From contig NZ_JASKMS010000008.1 of assembly GCF_030124145.1 (NCBI RefSeq), forward strand, positions 62,001 to 126,000: a stretch of 64,000 nucleotides of DNA, written 5' to 3'. A program made the translations under genes and the position numbers. The stretch is from Streptomyces sp. 378 (GTDB lineage Bacteria > Actinomycetota > Actinomycetes > Streptomycetales > Streptomycetaceae). Shown here one piece after another: positions 27,743 to 36,467 of the stretch (positions within the stretch are counted from its first letter, which is position 1; the number at the start of each line of letters is the position of its first letter). The notes beneath the pieces were generated by a model that was not told the DNA's origin, ran no database searches, and worked only from the letters and a program-made list of their open reading frames with translations.

Positions 27743-28960
27743 GTGCCTCGTACCGTCAGGGACGTCGTCTTCGTCGACGGCGTCCGCACCCCGTTCGGCA
27801 AGGCGGGCCCGAAGGGCATCTACCACGAGACCCGTGCCGACGACCTCGTCGTGAAGGCGATCCGGGAGCTGCTGCGCCGCAACCCCGGACTCGACCCGAA
27901 GAAGATCGACGAGGTCGCCATCGCCGCGACCACGCAGATCGGTGACCAGGGCCTGACCATCGGCCGCACCGCCGGGATCCTCGCCGGTCTCCCGCAGTCC
28001 GTGCCGGGCTACTCCATCGACCGCATGTGTGCCGGCGCCCTGACGGCCGTCACCTCGGTCGCCGGTTCCGTCGCCTTCGGCGCCTACGACATCGCCGTCG
28101 CGGGCGGTGTCGAGCACATGGGCCGCCACCCGATGGGTGAGGGCGTGGACCCGAACCCGCGGTTCGTCTCCGAGAAGCTGGTCGACGAGTCGGCCCTGTT
28201 CATGGGCATGACCGCGGAGAACCTGCACGACCGTTACCCCCAGATCACCAAGCTGCGCGCCGACGAGTACGCCGTGCGCTCCCAGGAGAAGGCCGCCAAG
28301 GCGTACGCCAACGGCAAGATCCAGGCCGACCTGGTGCCGATCTCGGTCCGCCGCACCTCCCCCGAGGCCGGTGAGACGGGCTGGGGCCTGGTCACCGCCG
28401 ACGAGCCGATGCGACCGGGCACGACCCTGGAGAACCTCTCCGGCCTGAAGACCCCGTTCCGCGTCCACGGCCGGGTCACCGCGGGCAACGCGGCCGGTCT
28501 GAACGACGGCGCCACCGCCTCGCTCATCGCCTCCGAGGAGTTCGCGCGGGAGCACGACCTCCCCGTGAAGATGCGCCTGGTCTCCTACTCCTTCGCGGGC
28601 GTCGAGCCGGAGGTCATGGGCTACGGCCCGATCCCGGCGACGGAGAAGGCGCTGGCCCAGGCCGGACTGTCGATCTCCGACATCGGCCTGTTCGAGATCA
28701 ACGAGGCCTTCGCCGTCCAGGTGCTGGCCTTCCTCGACCACTACGGCATCGCCGACGACGACGAGCGCGTCAACCAGTACGGCGGCGCCATCGCCTTCGG
28801 CCACCCGCTGGCCTCCTCCGGCGTCCGCCTGATGACGCAGCTGGCCCGCCAGTTCGAGGAGCAGCCGCACGTCCGCTACGGCCTGACCACCATGTGCGTC
28901 GGCTTCGGCATGGGCGCGACGGTCATCTGGGAGAACCCGCATTTCGAGGGGGACAAGTGA
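27743..28960 (+). CDS. fadA: Acetyl-CoA C-acyltransferase (3-ketoacyl-CoA thiolase)
   Basis: A 405-residue cytoplasmic thiolase that splits 3-ketoacyl-CoA into acetyl-CoA and a shortened acyl-CoA. The nucleophilic Cys is in IDRMCAGALTAV, the catalytic His in AFGHPLASSG and the second Cys in TMCVGFGMG. NEAFAVQVLAF is also typical. It starts at GTG with GGAGAG upstream. Its stop overlaps the fadB GTG (GTGA), so the two beta-oxidation subunits are made in equal amounts. Confidence 0.94.
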   Translation: MPRTVRDVVFVDGVRTPFGKAGPKGIYHETRADDLVVKAIRELLRRNPGLDPKKIDEVAIAATTQIGDQGLTIGRTAGILAGLPQSVPGYSIDRMCAGALTAVTSVAGSVAFGAYDIAVAGGVEHMGRHPMGEGVDPNPRFVSEKLVDESALFMGMTAENLHDRYPQITKLRADEYAVRSQEKAAKAYANGKIQADLVPISVRRTSPEAGETGWGLVTADEPMRPGTTLENLSGLKTPFRVHGRVTAGNAAGLNDGATASLIASEEFAREHDLPVKMRLVSYSFAGVEPEVMGYGPIPATEKALAQAGLSISDIGLFEINEAFAVQVLAFLDHYGIADDDERVNQYGGAIAFGHPLASSGVRLMTQLARQFEEQPHVRYGLTTMCVGFGMGATVIWENPHFEGDK

Positions 28961-31086
28961 GCACCACCGCCGAGCTTTTGAAGCAGGCTTCCGAGCTGTT
29001 CCCGGACGAGGTCGTCACGAGTGCGCACGTACGCCACTTCGACCTCCCCCTGGGCGCTGGCCGCTTCGCCCTGATCACCCTGGACAACGGCCACGACCAC
29101 ACCAAGCCGACCACCTTCGGCCCGGCCTCGCTGGCGAACCTGAACACCGCCATCGACCAGGTGGAGAAGGAGGCGGCGGACGGCGAGGTCATCGGCGTCG
29201 GCATCACCGGCAAGCCGTTCATCTTCGCGGTCGGCGCCGACCTCAAGGGCGTGGAGATCCTCAAGGAGCACGAGCACGCGCTCGCCATCGGCAAGGGCGG
29301 CCACGAGGTCTTCAAGCGGCTGTCGAAGCTGGCCGTGCCGACCTTCGCGTACTACAACGGCGCCGCGATGGGCGGCGGTGTCGAGGTCGGCCTGCACTGC
29401 ACCTACCGCACCGTCTCCGCGGCCGTGCCGGCGTTCTCCCTGCCCGAGGTCTTCCTCGGCCTGGTGCCCGGCTGGGGCGGCTGCACGCTGCTGCCGAACC
29501 TGATCGGCCCCGAGAAGGCCGTCTCGGTGATCATCGAGAACAGCCTCAACCAGAACAAGCAGCTCAAGGGCAAGCAGGTCTACGAGCTCGGGATCGCCGA
29601 CGCGATCTTCGAGGGCGCGGACTTCCTGGAGCAGTCGCTGATCTGGACCGCCGCCGTCCTCAAGGGCGAGCTGGAGATCGAGCGCCCGGTGATCGACCGC
29701 GGCGAGGCCTGGGACCAGGCCGTCGCCAAGGGCCGCTTCATCGCGGACTCCAAGGTGCACGGCGCCGCCCCGGCCGCCTACCGCGCCCTGGACATCATCG
29801 CCGCCGCCAAGAACGGCGACCTGCAGCAGGGCTACGACGCCGAGGACCAGGCCCTCGCCGACCTCATCATGGGCGGTGAACTGCGCGCCGGCATCTACGC
29901 CTTCAACCTGGTGCAGAAGCGCGGCAAGCGCCCGGCCGGCGCCCCGGACAAGTCCCTGGCCCGCCCGGTCACCAAGGTCGGTGTCGTCGGCGCCGGTCTG
30001 ATGGCCTCCCAGCTCGCGCTGCTGTTCCTGCGCCGCCTGGAGGTGCCGGTCGTGCTGACCGACATCGACCAGGAGCGCGTCGACAAGGGTGTGGGCTACG
30101 TCCACGCCGAGATCGACAAGCTGCTCGGCAAGGGCCGTATCAACCAGGACAAGGCCAACCGCCTCAAGGCGCTGGTGTCCGGTGTGCTGGACAAGGCCGA
30201 GGGCTTCGCGGACGCGGACTTCATCATCGAGGCCGTGTTCGAGGAGATGGGCGTCAAGCAGACGGTGTTCGCGGAGGTCGAGGCCGTCGCCCCGGCGCAC
30301 GCGATTTTCGCCACCAACACCTCCTCGCTGTCGGTGTCGGAGATGGCGTCGAAGCTGAAGCACCCCGAGCGGGTCGTCGGCTTCCACTTCTTCAACCCGG
30401 TCGCGGTGCTGCCGCTGCTGGAGATCGTGCGCGGCGAGCAGACCGACGACGCCTCCCTGGCCACGGCGTTCGGTGTCGCCAAGAAGCTGAAGAAGACCGC
30501 GGTCCTCACCAAGGACGCCCCGGCGTTCGTCGTGAACCGCATCCTGACCCGCTTCATGGGCGAGATCCAGAACGTCATCGACGAGGGCACCCCCGTCGAG
30601 GTCGCCGAGAAGGCCGTAGAGCCGCTCGGTCTGCCGATGTCGCCGCTGGTCCTGCTGGAGCTGGTCGGCCCGGCGATCGGCCTGCACGTGTCCGAGACGC
30701 TCAACAAGGCGTTCCCGGACCGCTTCACGGTCTCCCCGAACCTCAAGGCGGTCGTCGAGGCGGGCAAGCGCGGCTTCTACGTCTACGACAGCGGCAAGCC
30801 CGAGCTCGACCCCGAGGTCGCCGCGCTCCTGAAGCAGGGCGACACCGTCCTGACGGAGGAGCAGGTCCGCGACCGGGTCCTGGACGCGGTGGCGCAGGAG
30901 ATCGGCATCATGCTCGACGAGGGCGTCGTCGCCGAGGCCCAGGACATCGACCTCTGCCTCATCACGGGCGCCGGCTGGCCCTTCCACCTGGGCGGCATCA
31001 CGCCGTACCTGGACCGCGAGGGTGTCTCCGAGCGCGTGAACGGCAAGACGTTCCTGGCCCAGGGCGTCGCGAGCGTCCCGGCGTAA
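28957..31086 (+). CDS. fadB: Fatty-acid oxidation complex alpha subunit
   Basis: A 709-residue bifunctional enzyme. Residues 1-310 are the enoyl-CoA hydratase/isomerase part with the oxyanion region GAAMGGGVEVGLHC and the catalytic Glu region SLPEVFLGLVPGWGG. From about residue 330 it is the 3-hydroxyacyl-CoA dehydrogenase with the NAD loop VGVVGAGLMAS, ATNTSSLSVSEMA and GFHFFNPVAVLPLLEIV carrying the catalytic His. It performs steps 2 and 3 of beta-oxidation and passes product to FadA, encoded directly upstream. Confidence 0.94.
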   Translation: MSTTAELLKQASELFPDEVVTSAHVRHFDLPLGAGRFALITLDNGHDHTKPTTFGPASLANLNTAIDQVEKEAADGEVIGVGITGKPFIFAVGADLKGVEILKEHEHALAIGKGGHEVFKRLSKLAVPTFAYYNGAAMGGGVEVGLHCTYRTVSAAVPAFSLPEVFLGLVPGWGGCTLLPNLIGPEKAVSVIIENSLNQNKQLKGKQVYELGIADAIFEGADFLEQSLIWTAAVLKGELEIERPVIDRGEAWDQAVAKGRFIADSKVHGAAPAAYRALDIIAAAKNGDLQQGYDAEDQALADLIMGGELRAGIYAFNLVQKRGKRPAGAPDKSLARPVTKVGVVGAGLMASQLALLFLRRLEVPVVLTDIDQERVDKGVGYVHAEIDKLLGKGRINQDKANRLKALVSGVLDKAEGFADADFIIEAVFEEMGVKQTVFAEVEAVAPAHAIFATNTSSLSVSEMASKLKHPERVVGFHFFNPVAVLPLLEIVRGEQTDDASLATAFGVAKKLKKTAVLTKDAPAFVVNRILTRFMGEIQNVIDEGTPVEVAEKAVEPLGLPMSPLVLLELVGPAIGLHVSETLNKAFPDRFTVSPNLKAVVEAGKRGFYVYDSGKPELDPEVAALLKQGDTVLTEEQVRDRVLDAVAQEIGIMLDEGVVAEAQDIDLCLITGAGWPFHLGGITPYLDREGVSERVNGKTFLAQGVASVPA

Positions 31087-31161
31087 CGCGTTACCCCTGA
31101 GGGGGGTGGGGCGTACGGTGACAATCCGTGCACCCGCCCCCCTTTGTGCATGCCGCCGCAG

Positions 31162-31184
31162 ACAGGATCCGCACACCATCCTGT
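31162..31184 (+). terminator. Hairpin downstream of fadB
   Basis: ACAGGAT and ATCCTGT form a 7-bp stem with a 9-nt loop, with outer GCAG/CTGC bases that could extend it. It lies about 75 bp after fadB and before the TnpB element, and may end the fadAB transcript. The 326-bp stretch from the fadB stop to the TnpB start otherwise holds only the left inverted repeat of that element. Confidence 0.4.
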
Positions 31185-31244
31185 TTCGGCTGCCCGAGGG
31201 GGTTTGTAGCTGCTGCCGCTGAAGTGTGTTCAAGAGTGTTCTGG

Positions 31245-33036
31245 TGAGCGGGAGTGAGCGTTGGTGGTCTGTGTCGTGCTGTGAGCCGCACGGGTGGCGC
31301 CGGCTTTCCGTCGGGAACTGACGTTCTCGCCCCGAATGCGTGACCTTCTACGGGAACTGCTCGTTGGGCGCGGTGACGGGTTCTTCGGGTGGGGTCGGGG
31401 CGGGGGTGACGGGTGGGTGGGCTGACGAGTGTGGCGCCGTCGTTCGTCGCGTCCGGTCCCAGTGGTGTGGCCATCCGGACCCGCCTCAAGGACTTGGCAC
31501 CAGACGATGAGAAGGTGCTGCGGCTGGTGGGTGCGCATCTGGGGTCGCTGGCTTCGAAGGACCTCAAAGCCCGCTGCCGGGACGGCGTGGAGCATTCCGC
31601 TGAGACGTGGGCGGTGCGCAAGCGGGAGCTGACGCCGGTTTCGTCGTCGCGCTGGGCCGGGGCGATCACCAAGGCGTCGCACGACCAGTGGGCGCTGGCC
31701 CGCCGCTGCCAGCTGGCCCACATTCAGAACCTGGAAGCCGGCATCCGCACCATCGGGCACCGGCTGTCCCAGCCGATCGGACAGAAGGCAACCAAGCATG
31801 CCCCGGGCGGTTACCGGTCGAGGCGGGAGTGGCACGCGAAGTCCCGGCGGCTGCAGGTGCTTGAGGACCGGCTGGCCGCCGCGCGGGCCGACCGCGAGGC
31901 CGGACTCGTGCACGTCGTGCGCGGAGGCAAGAGCCTGGCCTGCACCCGGCACCACCTGGAGGCTGCCGGGCTCGCAAAGTCCGCGTGGCGCCGGGGTTGG
32001 GAGGCCGAGCGCTGGTTCTGCCAGGCGGACGGTGAGTCCGGCAAGCGGCACGGCAACGAGACGATCCGCGTAAGCCCCGACGGCGAAGTGAGCATCAAAC
32101 TCCCCGCGCCACTGGCGCATCTGGCGAACGCCCCGCACGGCCGCTACCTCCTGGCCTGCCGGGTCGCGTTCGCGCACCGGGGCACCGAGTGGGCCGACCG
32201 CGTCGCAGCCAACCGGGCGATCGCTTACCGCATCCACCTGGATACGGGTCGGGACCGCTGGTATGTGACCGCCTCCTGGCAGCTCCCGCCCACCCCCACC
32301 CTCCCCATGGGGGCGGCGCTCGCCCAGGGCGTGATCGGTGTCGACATGAACGCCGACCACCTCGCTGCCTGGCGTCTGGACGTGCACGGCAACCCGATTG
32401 ACGCCCCGCGCCGCTTCTTCTACGACCTGACTGGCACCGCCGAGCACCGCGACGCCCAGGTCCGCCACGCCCTCACCCGCCTCCTGCACTGGGCGAAGAC
32501 CTGCGGCGTCCGGGCCATCGCGGTTGAGGACCTGGACTTCGGTGCGGAGAAGACCCGGGAGAAACACGGCCGCCAGAAACGCTTCCGGCGACTGATCTCC
32601 GGCATGCCCACCGGGAAGCTCCGTGCCCGGCTGACCTCGATGGCCGACTCCACGGGCATCGCGGTCATCGCCGTGGACCCTGCCTACACCAGCCGATGGG
32701 GCGCCCAGCACTGGCAGAAACCCCTCACCACGACAACCCGCAAAACCACTCGCCATGACGCGGCCGCCGTGGCGATCGGAAGGCGCGCCCAGGGACACCC
32801 GATCCGGCGACGGACGACACCGCCCTCTGCTCACCGGAGTGATGAGCAGGGGCATCGGAGCGTCCAGGCCCGACCAGGAGTCCTCGGGCGTGAGGGAACC
32901 CGCCCCCGCATCCCCGGACCACGGACAAGATCCCTGCCGCCCGGACGCGGAGCGAACTCGGGCAACCAGAACGCCCAACACCGTTCGGGGCGTTCGGCTG
33001 AGCATGGGTTCTGGCAACAGGACTCACTCCCGCTCA
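31245..33036 (+). mobile_element. Solitary TnpB-type element with 14-bp inverted repeats
   Basis: TGAGCGGGAGTGAG occurs at 31,245-31,258, and its exact reverse complement at 33,023-33,036, bracketing a single tnpB-like gene. The right repeat lies inside the last codons of that gene. No tnpA (Y1 or serine recombinase) is present, so it would be non-autonomous. Classical IS200/IS605 elements end in hairpins rather than inverted repeats, so the exact ends are uncertain. Insertion is between fadB and an unrelated convergent gene. Confidence 0.6.
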
Positions 33037-33044
33037 GTCTCTAG
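31413..33044 (+). CDS. TnpB-related RuvC nuclease without zinc ribbon
   Basis: A 543-residue transposon-encoded protein of the TnpB/IS200-IS605 accessory type. The RuvC active-site residues are all visible: Asp311 (GVDMNADHLA), Glu372 (AVEDLDF) and Asp449 (TRHDAAAVAIGRR). Between the last two, canonical TnpB has a four-Cys zinc ribbon after DPAYTS. Here that part reads VDPAYTSRWGAQHWQ and has no Cys. The final 90 residues are Pro/Arg/Ser-rich and may overlap a guide-RNA scaffold and the element's right end. TnpB proteins are RNA-guided DNA nucleases; activity here is unproven. It starts at GTG, with another GTG 18 bp later. Confidence 0.82.
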   Translation: MGGLTSVAPSFVASGPSGVAIRTRLKDLAPDDEKVLRLVGAHLGSLASKDLKARCRDGVEHSAETWAVRKRELTPVSSSRWAGAITKASHDQWALARRCQLAHIQNLEAGIRTIGHRLSQPIGQKATKHAPGGYRSRREWHAKSRRLQVLEDRLAAARADREAGLVHVVRGGKSLACTRHHLEAAGLAKSAWRRGWEAERWFCQADGESGKRHGNETIRVSPDGEVSIKLPAPLAHLANAPHGRYLLACRVAFAHRGTEWADRVAANRAIAYRIHLDTGRDRWYVTASWQLPPTPTLPMGAALAQGVIGVDMNADHLAAWRLDVHGNPIDAPRRFFYDLTGTAEHRDAQVRHALTRLLHWAKTCGVRAIAVEDLDFGAEKTREKHGRQKRFRRLISGMPTGKLRARLTSMADSTGIAVIAVDPAYTSRWGAQHWQKPLTTTTRKTTRHDAAAVAIGRRAQGHPIRRRTTPPSAHRSDEQGHRSVQARPGVLGREGTRPRIPGPRTRSLPPGRGANSGNQNAQHRSGRSAEHGFWQQDSLPLSL

Positions 33045-33050
33045 GAACGG

Positions 33051-34070
33051 TCAGAGCTCCCTCCAGGCCTCCAGCGCGAGCCCCGGCTCGTCCTTGCGGC
33101 GGGTGAGCAGCACGGTCCCCGTCGAGGGCGAGAGGGAGGCGGCGACGACCTCGTCGTGCTCGTCGAGCGCCACCGACACCATGGCGTCGGCGGGCAGCCG
33201 AGGGCCGGACTCGGTCCACCAGGCACCGGCCGACTCCTGCTCGGTCGGATACGCGGCGAAGGCGACCCGTCCGGTCGCCGACCGCTGCGCGAGCACGGTG
33301 CAGTCGTGCCCCTCGATCTCACACCGCACCGCGGAGACCGGGCCGGGGCCGGCGGCCGTCAGGAGGGTCACCGGCTTCTCACCGGGGCGCCAGGCGCACA
33401 GGTCCCCCGAGTCGTCGGTGAAGAAGAGGGTGGTCCGGTCGGCGGACGTGGCGAGCGCACGGAGGGTCCCGGGACGGACGGGGACGTCGACGCCCTCGGC
33501 CGGCACCGGCTTCTTGCCGTCCCCCTCCTGCCGCCAGCGCAGGATCCCGCCGGGCACGCAGGCGTAGACCTCGACGAACCCCGACTCCCCCGTCACGGCG
33601 GCCAATTCCCCCTCGACGTCCTGCCCTCCGAGGTTCAGCCAGCCTCCCCAGCCGCCCTTGACCTTTTGGTTGCGCAGGCTCACCCCGCCGCCCTGGTTCC
33701 GGACGAAGACATAACCGCGTCCCGCACCGTCGACGGCGACGGCCGGCGGGCCCGTCCGCTCGCCCTTCTGGTCCGGGTGCCCGATCGGAATCCAGTCCAG
33801 GGGCGCGAGACCCGGCCGGAAGTGCGTGGAGTGCACGAGTCCGGACTCCCCCGGCACGGTGGGCCGCCAGGCGGCCAGGTGGGCGTACCCGTCGGTGCCC
33901 TGGCCGACCGCCGCGCCCGGGTGCAGCTTCTGGCCGCCGCCGACGGTGCGTGGAGCGTCCTCCCAGAGGCCGGCGGGGCCTCGTTCCGCACGGCACAGGA
34001 CGGCGTCGCCGGAGGGCAGATAGACAGTGAGGCGGCCGTCGCGGCCGCGGATGAGCCAGTCGCCGTTCAC
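33051..34070 (-). CDS. Beta-propeller-like hypothetical protein
   Basis: A 339-residue soluble protein with no signal peptide. It is built from repeated strand patterns such as DGYAHLAAWRP, GRGYVFVRNQGGG, GFVEVYACVPGGILRW and TLFFTDDSGDLCAW, which suggests a beta-propeller of roughly six or seven blades. It starts at GTG and looks complete, although its stop is only 6 bp from the stop of the TnpB gene, so insertion of that element may have set its present 3' end. The function is unknown. Confidence 0.65.
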   Translation of the reverse strand: MNGDWLIRGRDGRLTVYLPSGDAVLCRAERGPAGLWEDAPRTVGGGQKLHPGAAVGQGTDGYAHLAAWRPTVPGESGLVHSTHFRPGLAPLDWIPIGHPDQKGERTGPPAVAVDGAGRGYVFVRNQGGGVSLRNQKVKGGWGGWLNLGGQDVEGELAAVTGESGFVEVYACVPGGILRWRQEGDGKKPVPAEGVDVPVRPGTLRALATSADRTTLFFTDDSGDLCAWRPGEKPVTLLTAAGPGPVSAVRCEIEGHDCTVLAQRSATGRVAFAAYPTEQESAGAWWTESGPRLPADAMVSVALDEHDEVVAASLSPSTGTVLLTRRKDEPGLALEAWREL

Positions 34071-34152
34071 CTGTTCACTTTATGCGGCCGACGGGGCCCG
34101 GTGCGCCCGCCGGCCCCTGCCTCGGGTCCATCCGCCGTGCGACCCTGGCCAC

Positions 34153-34524
34153 ATGAACGTCAACGCGCCTGTCCTCGTGGTCGTCGACGCCGCGAACGTC
34201 GTCGGATCGGTGCCGGACGGGTGGTGGCGGGACCGTCGGGGCGCGGCGGAACGGCTGCGGGACCGGCTGGCGTCCGAGGGGGTTCCCGCTGTCCCCGGCC
34301 CGGCGGAGATCGTCCTGGTGGTGGAGGGAGCGGCGCGGGGGGTGGAGTCCGTGCCGGGGGTGCGGGTGTCGTCGGCGCCGGGCGACGGGGACGACCACGT
34401 CGTCGAGGTGGTGGCGTCGGCCGGTGACCGTTCCGTCCTGGTGATCACGGCGGACCGCGAACTGCGGAGGCGGGTCGGGGAACTGGGGGCGGAGGTGGCG
34501 GGGCCGCGGTCCGTCCGCCCGTGA
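34153..34524 (+). CDS. NYN/PIN-like small protein
   Basis: A 123-residue protein with VLVVVDAANVVGSVPDGWWRDR at the N-terminus and SVLVITADRELRRRV at the C-terminus. These are the acidic Asp/Asn positions of NYN or PIN-like RNases. Related streptomycete proteins are often labelled NTP pyrophosphohydrolase without proof. The gene is divergent from the beta-propeller-like gene, with 82 bp between them. Cytoplasmic; RNA cleavage is inferred from the fold only. Confidence 0.65.
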   Translation: MNVNAPVLVVVDAANVVGSVPDGWWRDRRGAAERLRDRLASEGVPAVPGPAEIVLVVEGAARGVESVPGVRVSSAPGDGDDHVVEVVASAGDRSVLVITADRELRRRVGELGAEVAGPRSVRP

Positions 34525-34786
34525 CCGCTGGACGTCGATGCCGGGGCGGGGTGAGTGCCACCCCCGGCGCCGCGCGGTGCCACCCGAGCTCTTGTACCGC
34601 CGGCGCCCTGGCGGCACGCAGGCCCGCAGGCCGAACTGACCGGCACCCGCGTTATCGGGGGTCCGCCCGCAGGTCGGCGCGTCAACGGGGGTCGGTACGC
34701 GACCCCATCGAGCCGTCCCGAGGTCGGACACCCCCGAGGCGGCCCCGACCCCGTCGCGGCGCGAAGGCGAAGCGGCCCGGTGGAGG

Positions 34787-36301
34787 CTACGGCGCGCCGT
34801 CGCCCACGCTCGGCTCTTCCTCCCCCGCCCCGCTGCGGGCGAGGCGGCTGTGGCCGCGGCCGTACACGAAGTAGACGAGGAAGCCGGCGGCCATCCAGAT
34901 GGCGAAGCGGACCCACGTCTCGGCGGGAAGGTTGATCATCAGCCACAGCGAGGCGCACACCGACAGGATCGGGATGACCGGCACCCACGGGGTGCGGAAG
35001 GCCCGGGGCAGGTCGGGGCGGCTCTTGCGGAGGATGATCACACCGATGGCGACGACCACGAAGGCGAACAGCGTGCCGATGTTGACCAGCGCGGCCAGCT
35101 CCGTCAGCGGCGTGAACCCGGCGAGGACGGCGATGATCACACCGAGCAGGATCGTCGGCCGGTGCGGTGTCTTGAACCGCGGGTGGACGCGCGAGAAGAA
35201 GCGCGGCAGCAGGCCGTCGCGGCTCATAGCGAAGAACACACGCGTCTGACCGAGCAGCAGGATCATGCACACGGTCGTCAGGCCGACCGCGGCGCCGAAG
35301 CTGATGAAGCCCGCGTACCAGGGATGCCCGGTGGCCTTGAACGCGTCGGCGAGGGGGGCGTCGACGGACAGTTGGCTGTAGTGCTGCATGCCGGTGACGA
35401 CGATCGAGACGAGGACGTACAGCGTCGTGCAGATGACGAGGGAGCCGAGGATGCCGCGCGGCATGTCGCGCTGCGGGTTCTTGGTCTCCTCGGCGGCCGT
35501 GGCCACGACGTCGAAGCCGATGAAGGCGAAGAACACGACCGAGGCGGCGGTGAAGATGCCCATCACGCCGAAGTTGGAGGGCGCCCAGCCGAACATCAGC
35601 TGGATCAGCGGGGAGTCGAGACTCGCCCCGGCCTCCACGGGCTGCGCCTTCGGGATGAACGGGTCGTAGTTGTCGGCCTTGATGAGGAACGCGCCCGCGA
35701 TGATGACGACGAGGACGACCGTCACCTTGATGGCGACGACGATCGACGTGATCCGCGCGGACAGCTTCATGCCGACCACGAGGATGCCGGTGAGGACCAG
35801 GACCAGCGCGGCGGCGAGGATGTCGAAACCGAAGGTGTCGGCGCCCTCCCTGCTGCCCAGGGCCGCGGGCATCACCCAGCCCGCGTTGTCCATGAGCGAC
35901 TGGATGTAGCCGGACCAGCCGACGGCCACCACCGCCGTGCCGAGTGCGAACTCCAGAACCAGGTCCCAGCCGATGATCCAGGCGGGCAGTTCACCGAGGG
36001 AGGCGTACGAGAACGTGTAGGCGGACCCGGCGACCGGGACCGTGGAGGCGAACTCGGCGTAACAGAGGGCGGCCAGGGCGCAGGCGACGCCGGCCACCAC
36101 GAACGCCAGAGCCGTGGCCGGCCCGGCGTTGTTCTTGGCGACTGTGCCGGTGAGAACGAAGATGCCCGTACCGATGATCACACCGACGCCGAAGACGGTC
36201 AGATCCAGCGCGGACAAGGACTTCTTGAGCGCGTGTTCTGGCTCCTCGGTGTCAAGGATGGACTCCTCGACCTTCTTCGTCCGGAAGAGGGTACTGCTCA
36301 C
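34787..36301 (-). CDS. APC-family amino-acid permease
   Basis: A 504-residue transporter with 12 predicted helices. The first helix has the APC hallmark FGVGVIIGTGIFVLTG, and FIGFDVVATAAEETKNPQRDMPRGI is the conserved loop after helix 6. It resembles cationic-amino-acid transporters (YfnA/CAT-like). The GTG start is chosen because GGGAGG lies 7 nt upstream; a longer reading frame begins 33 bp earlier. It is separated from dxs by a strong terminator. The 262 bp on its 3' side show no gene. Confidence 0.9.
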   Translation of the reverse strand: MSSTLFRTKKVEESILDTEEPEHALKKSLSALDLTVFGVGVIIGTGIFVLTGTVAKNNAGPATALAFVVAGVACALAALCYAEFASTVPVAGSAYTFSYASLGELPAWIIGWDLVLEFALGTAVVAVGWSGYIQSLMDNAGWVMPAALGSREGADTFGFDILAAALVLVLTGILVVGMKLSARITSIVVAIKVTVVLVVIIAGAFLIKADNYDPFIPKAQPVEAGASLDSPLIQLMFGWAPSNFGVMGIFTAASVVFFAFIGFDVVATAAEETKNPQRDMPRGILGSLVICTTLYVLVSIVVTGMQHYSQLSVDAPLADAFKATGHPWYAGFISFGAAVGLTTVCMILLLGQTRVFFAMSRDGLLPRFFSRVHPRFKTPHRPTILLGVIIAVLAGFTPLTELAALVNIGTLFAFVVVAIGVIILRKSRPDLPRAFRTPWVPVIPILSVCASLWLMINLPAETWVRFAIWMAAGFLVYFVYGRGHSRLARSGAGEEEPSVGDGAP

Positions 36302-36385
36302 GGGGTTACCTCCCACGCTCGTCGTCCTCGCCATGATCGAGAGGTGGCATCACCCGTATGCCCCGGCACGGACGAATTCACGCCA

Positions 36386-36428
36386 ATGGGCCGGTTCCAC
36401 CACCTTCTTGGTGGGGAAACCGGCCCAT
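36386..36428 (-). terminator. Terminator between dxs and the amino-acid permease
   Basis: ATGGGCCGGTT pairs with AACCGGCCCAT, and an inner CCACC/GGTGG part makes a long nearly complete hairpin around TTCT. It lies about 40 bp downstream of the dxs stop. Confidence 0.8.
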
Positions 36429-36467
36429 CCGGTACTCGTTCGGCCGCATCGGCCCCGTCGGCCGGGG

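Noticed and set aside
28876..31233. A 785-codon minus-strand frame opposite fadB
   Set aside because: It is an antisense shadow of fadB caused by strong third-position GC bias; no motifs.
36386..36428. Long hairpin near dxs as a riboswitch
   Set aside because: It is downstream of dxs and about 85 bp upstream-distal to the permease start on the same strand as dxs; the simple perfect stem fits a terminator better.
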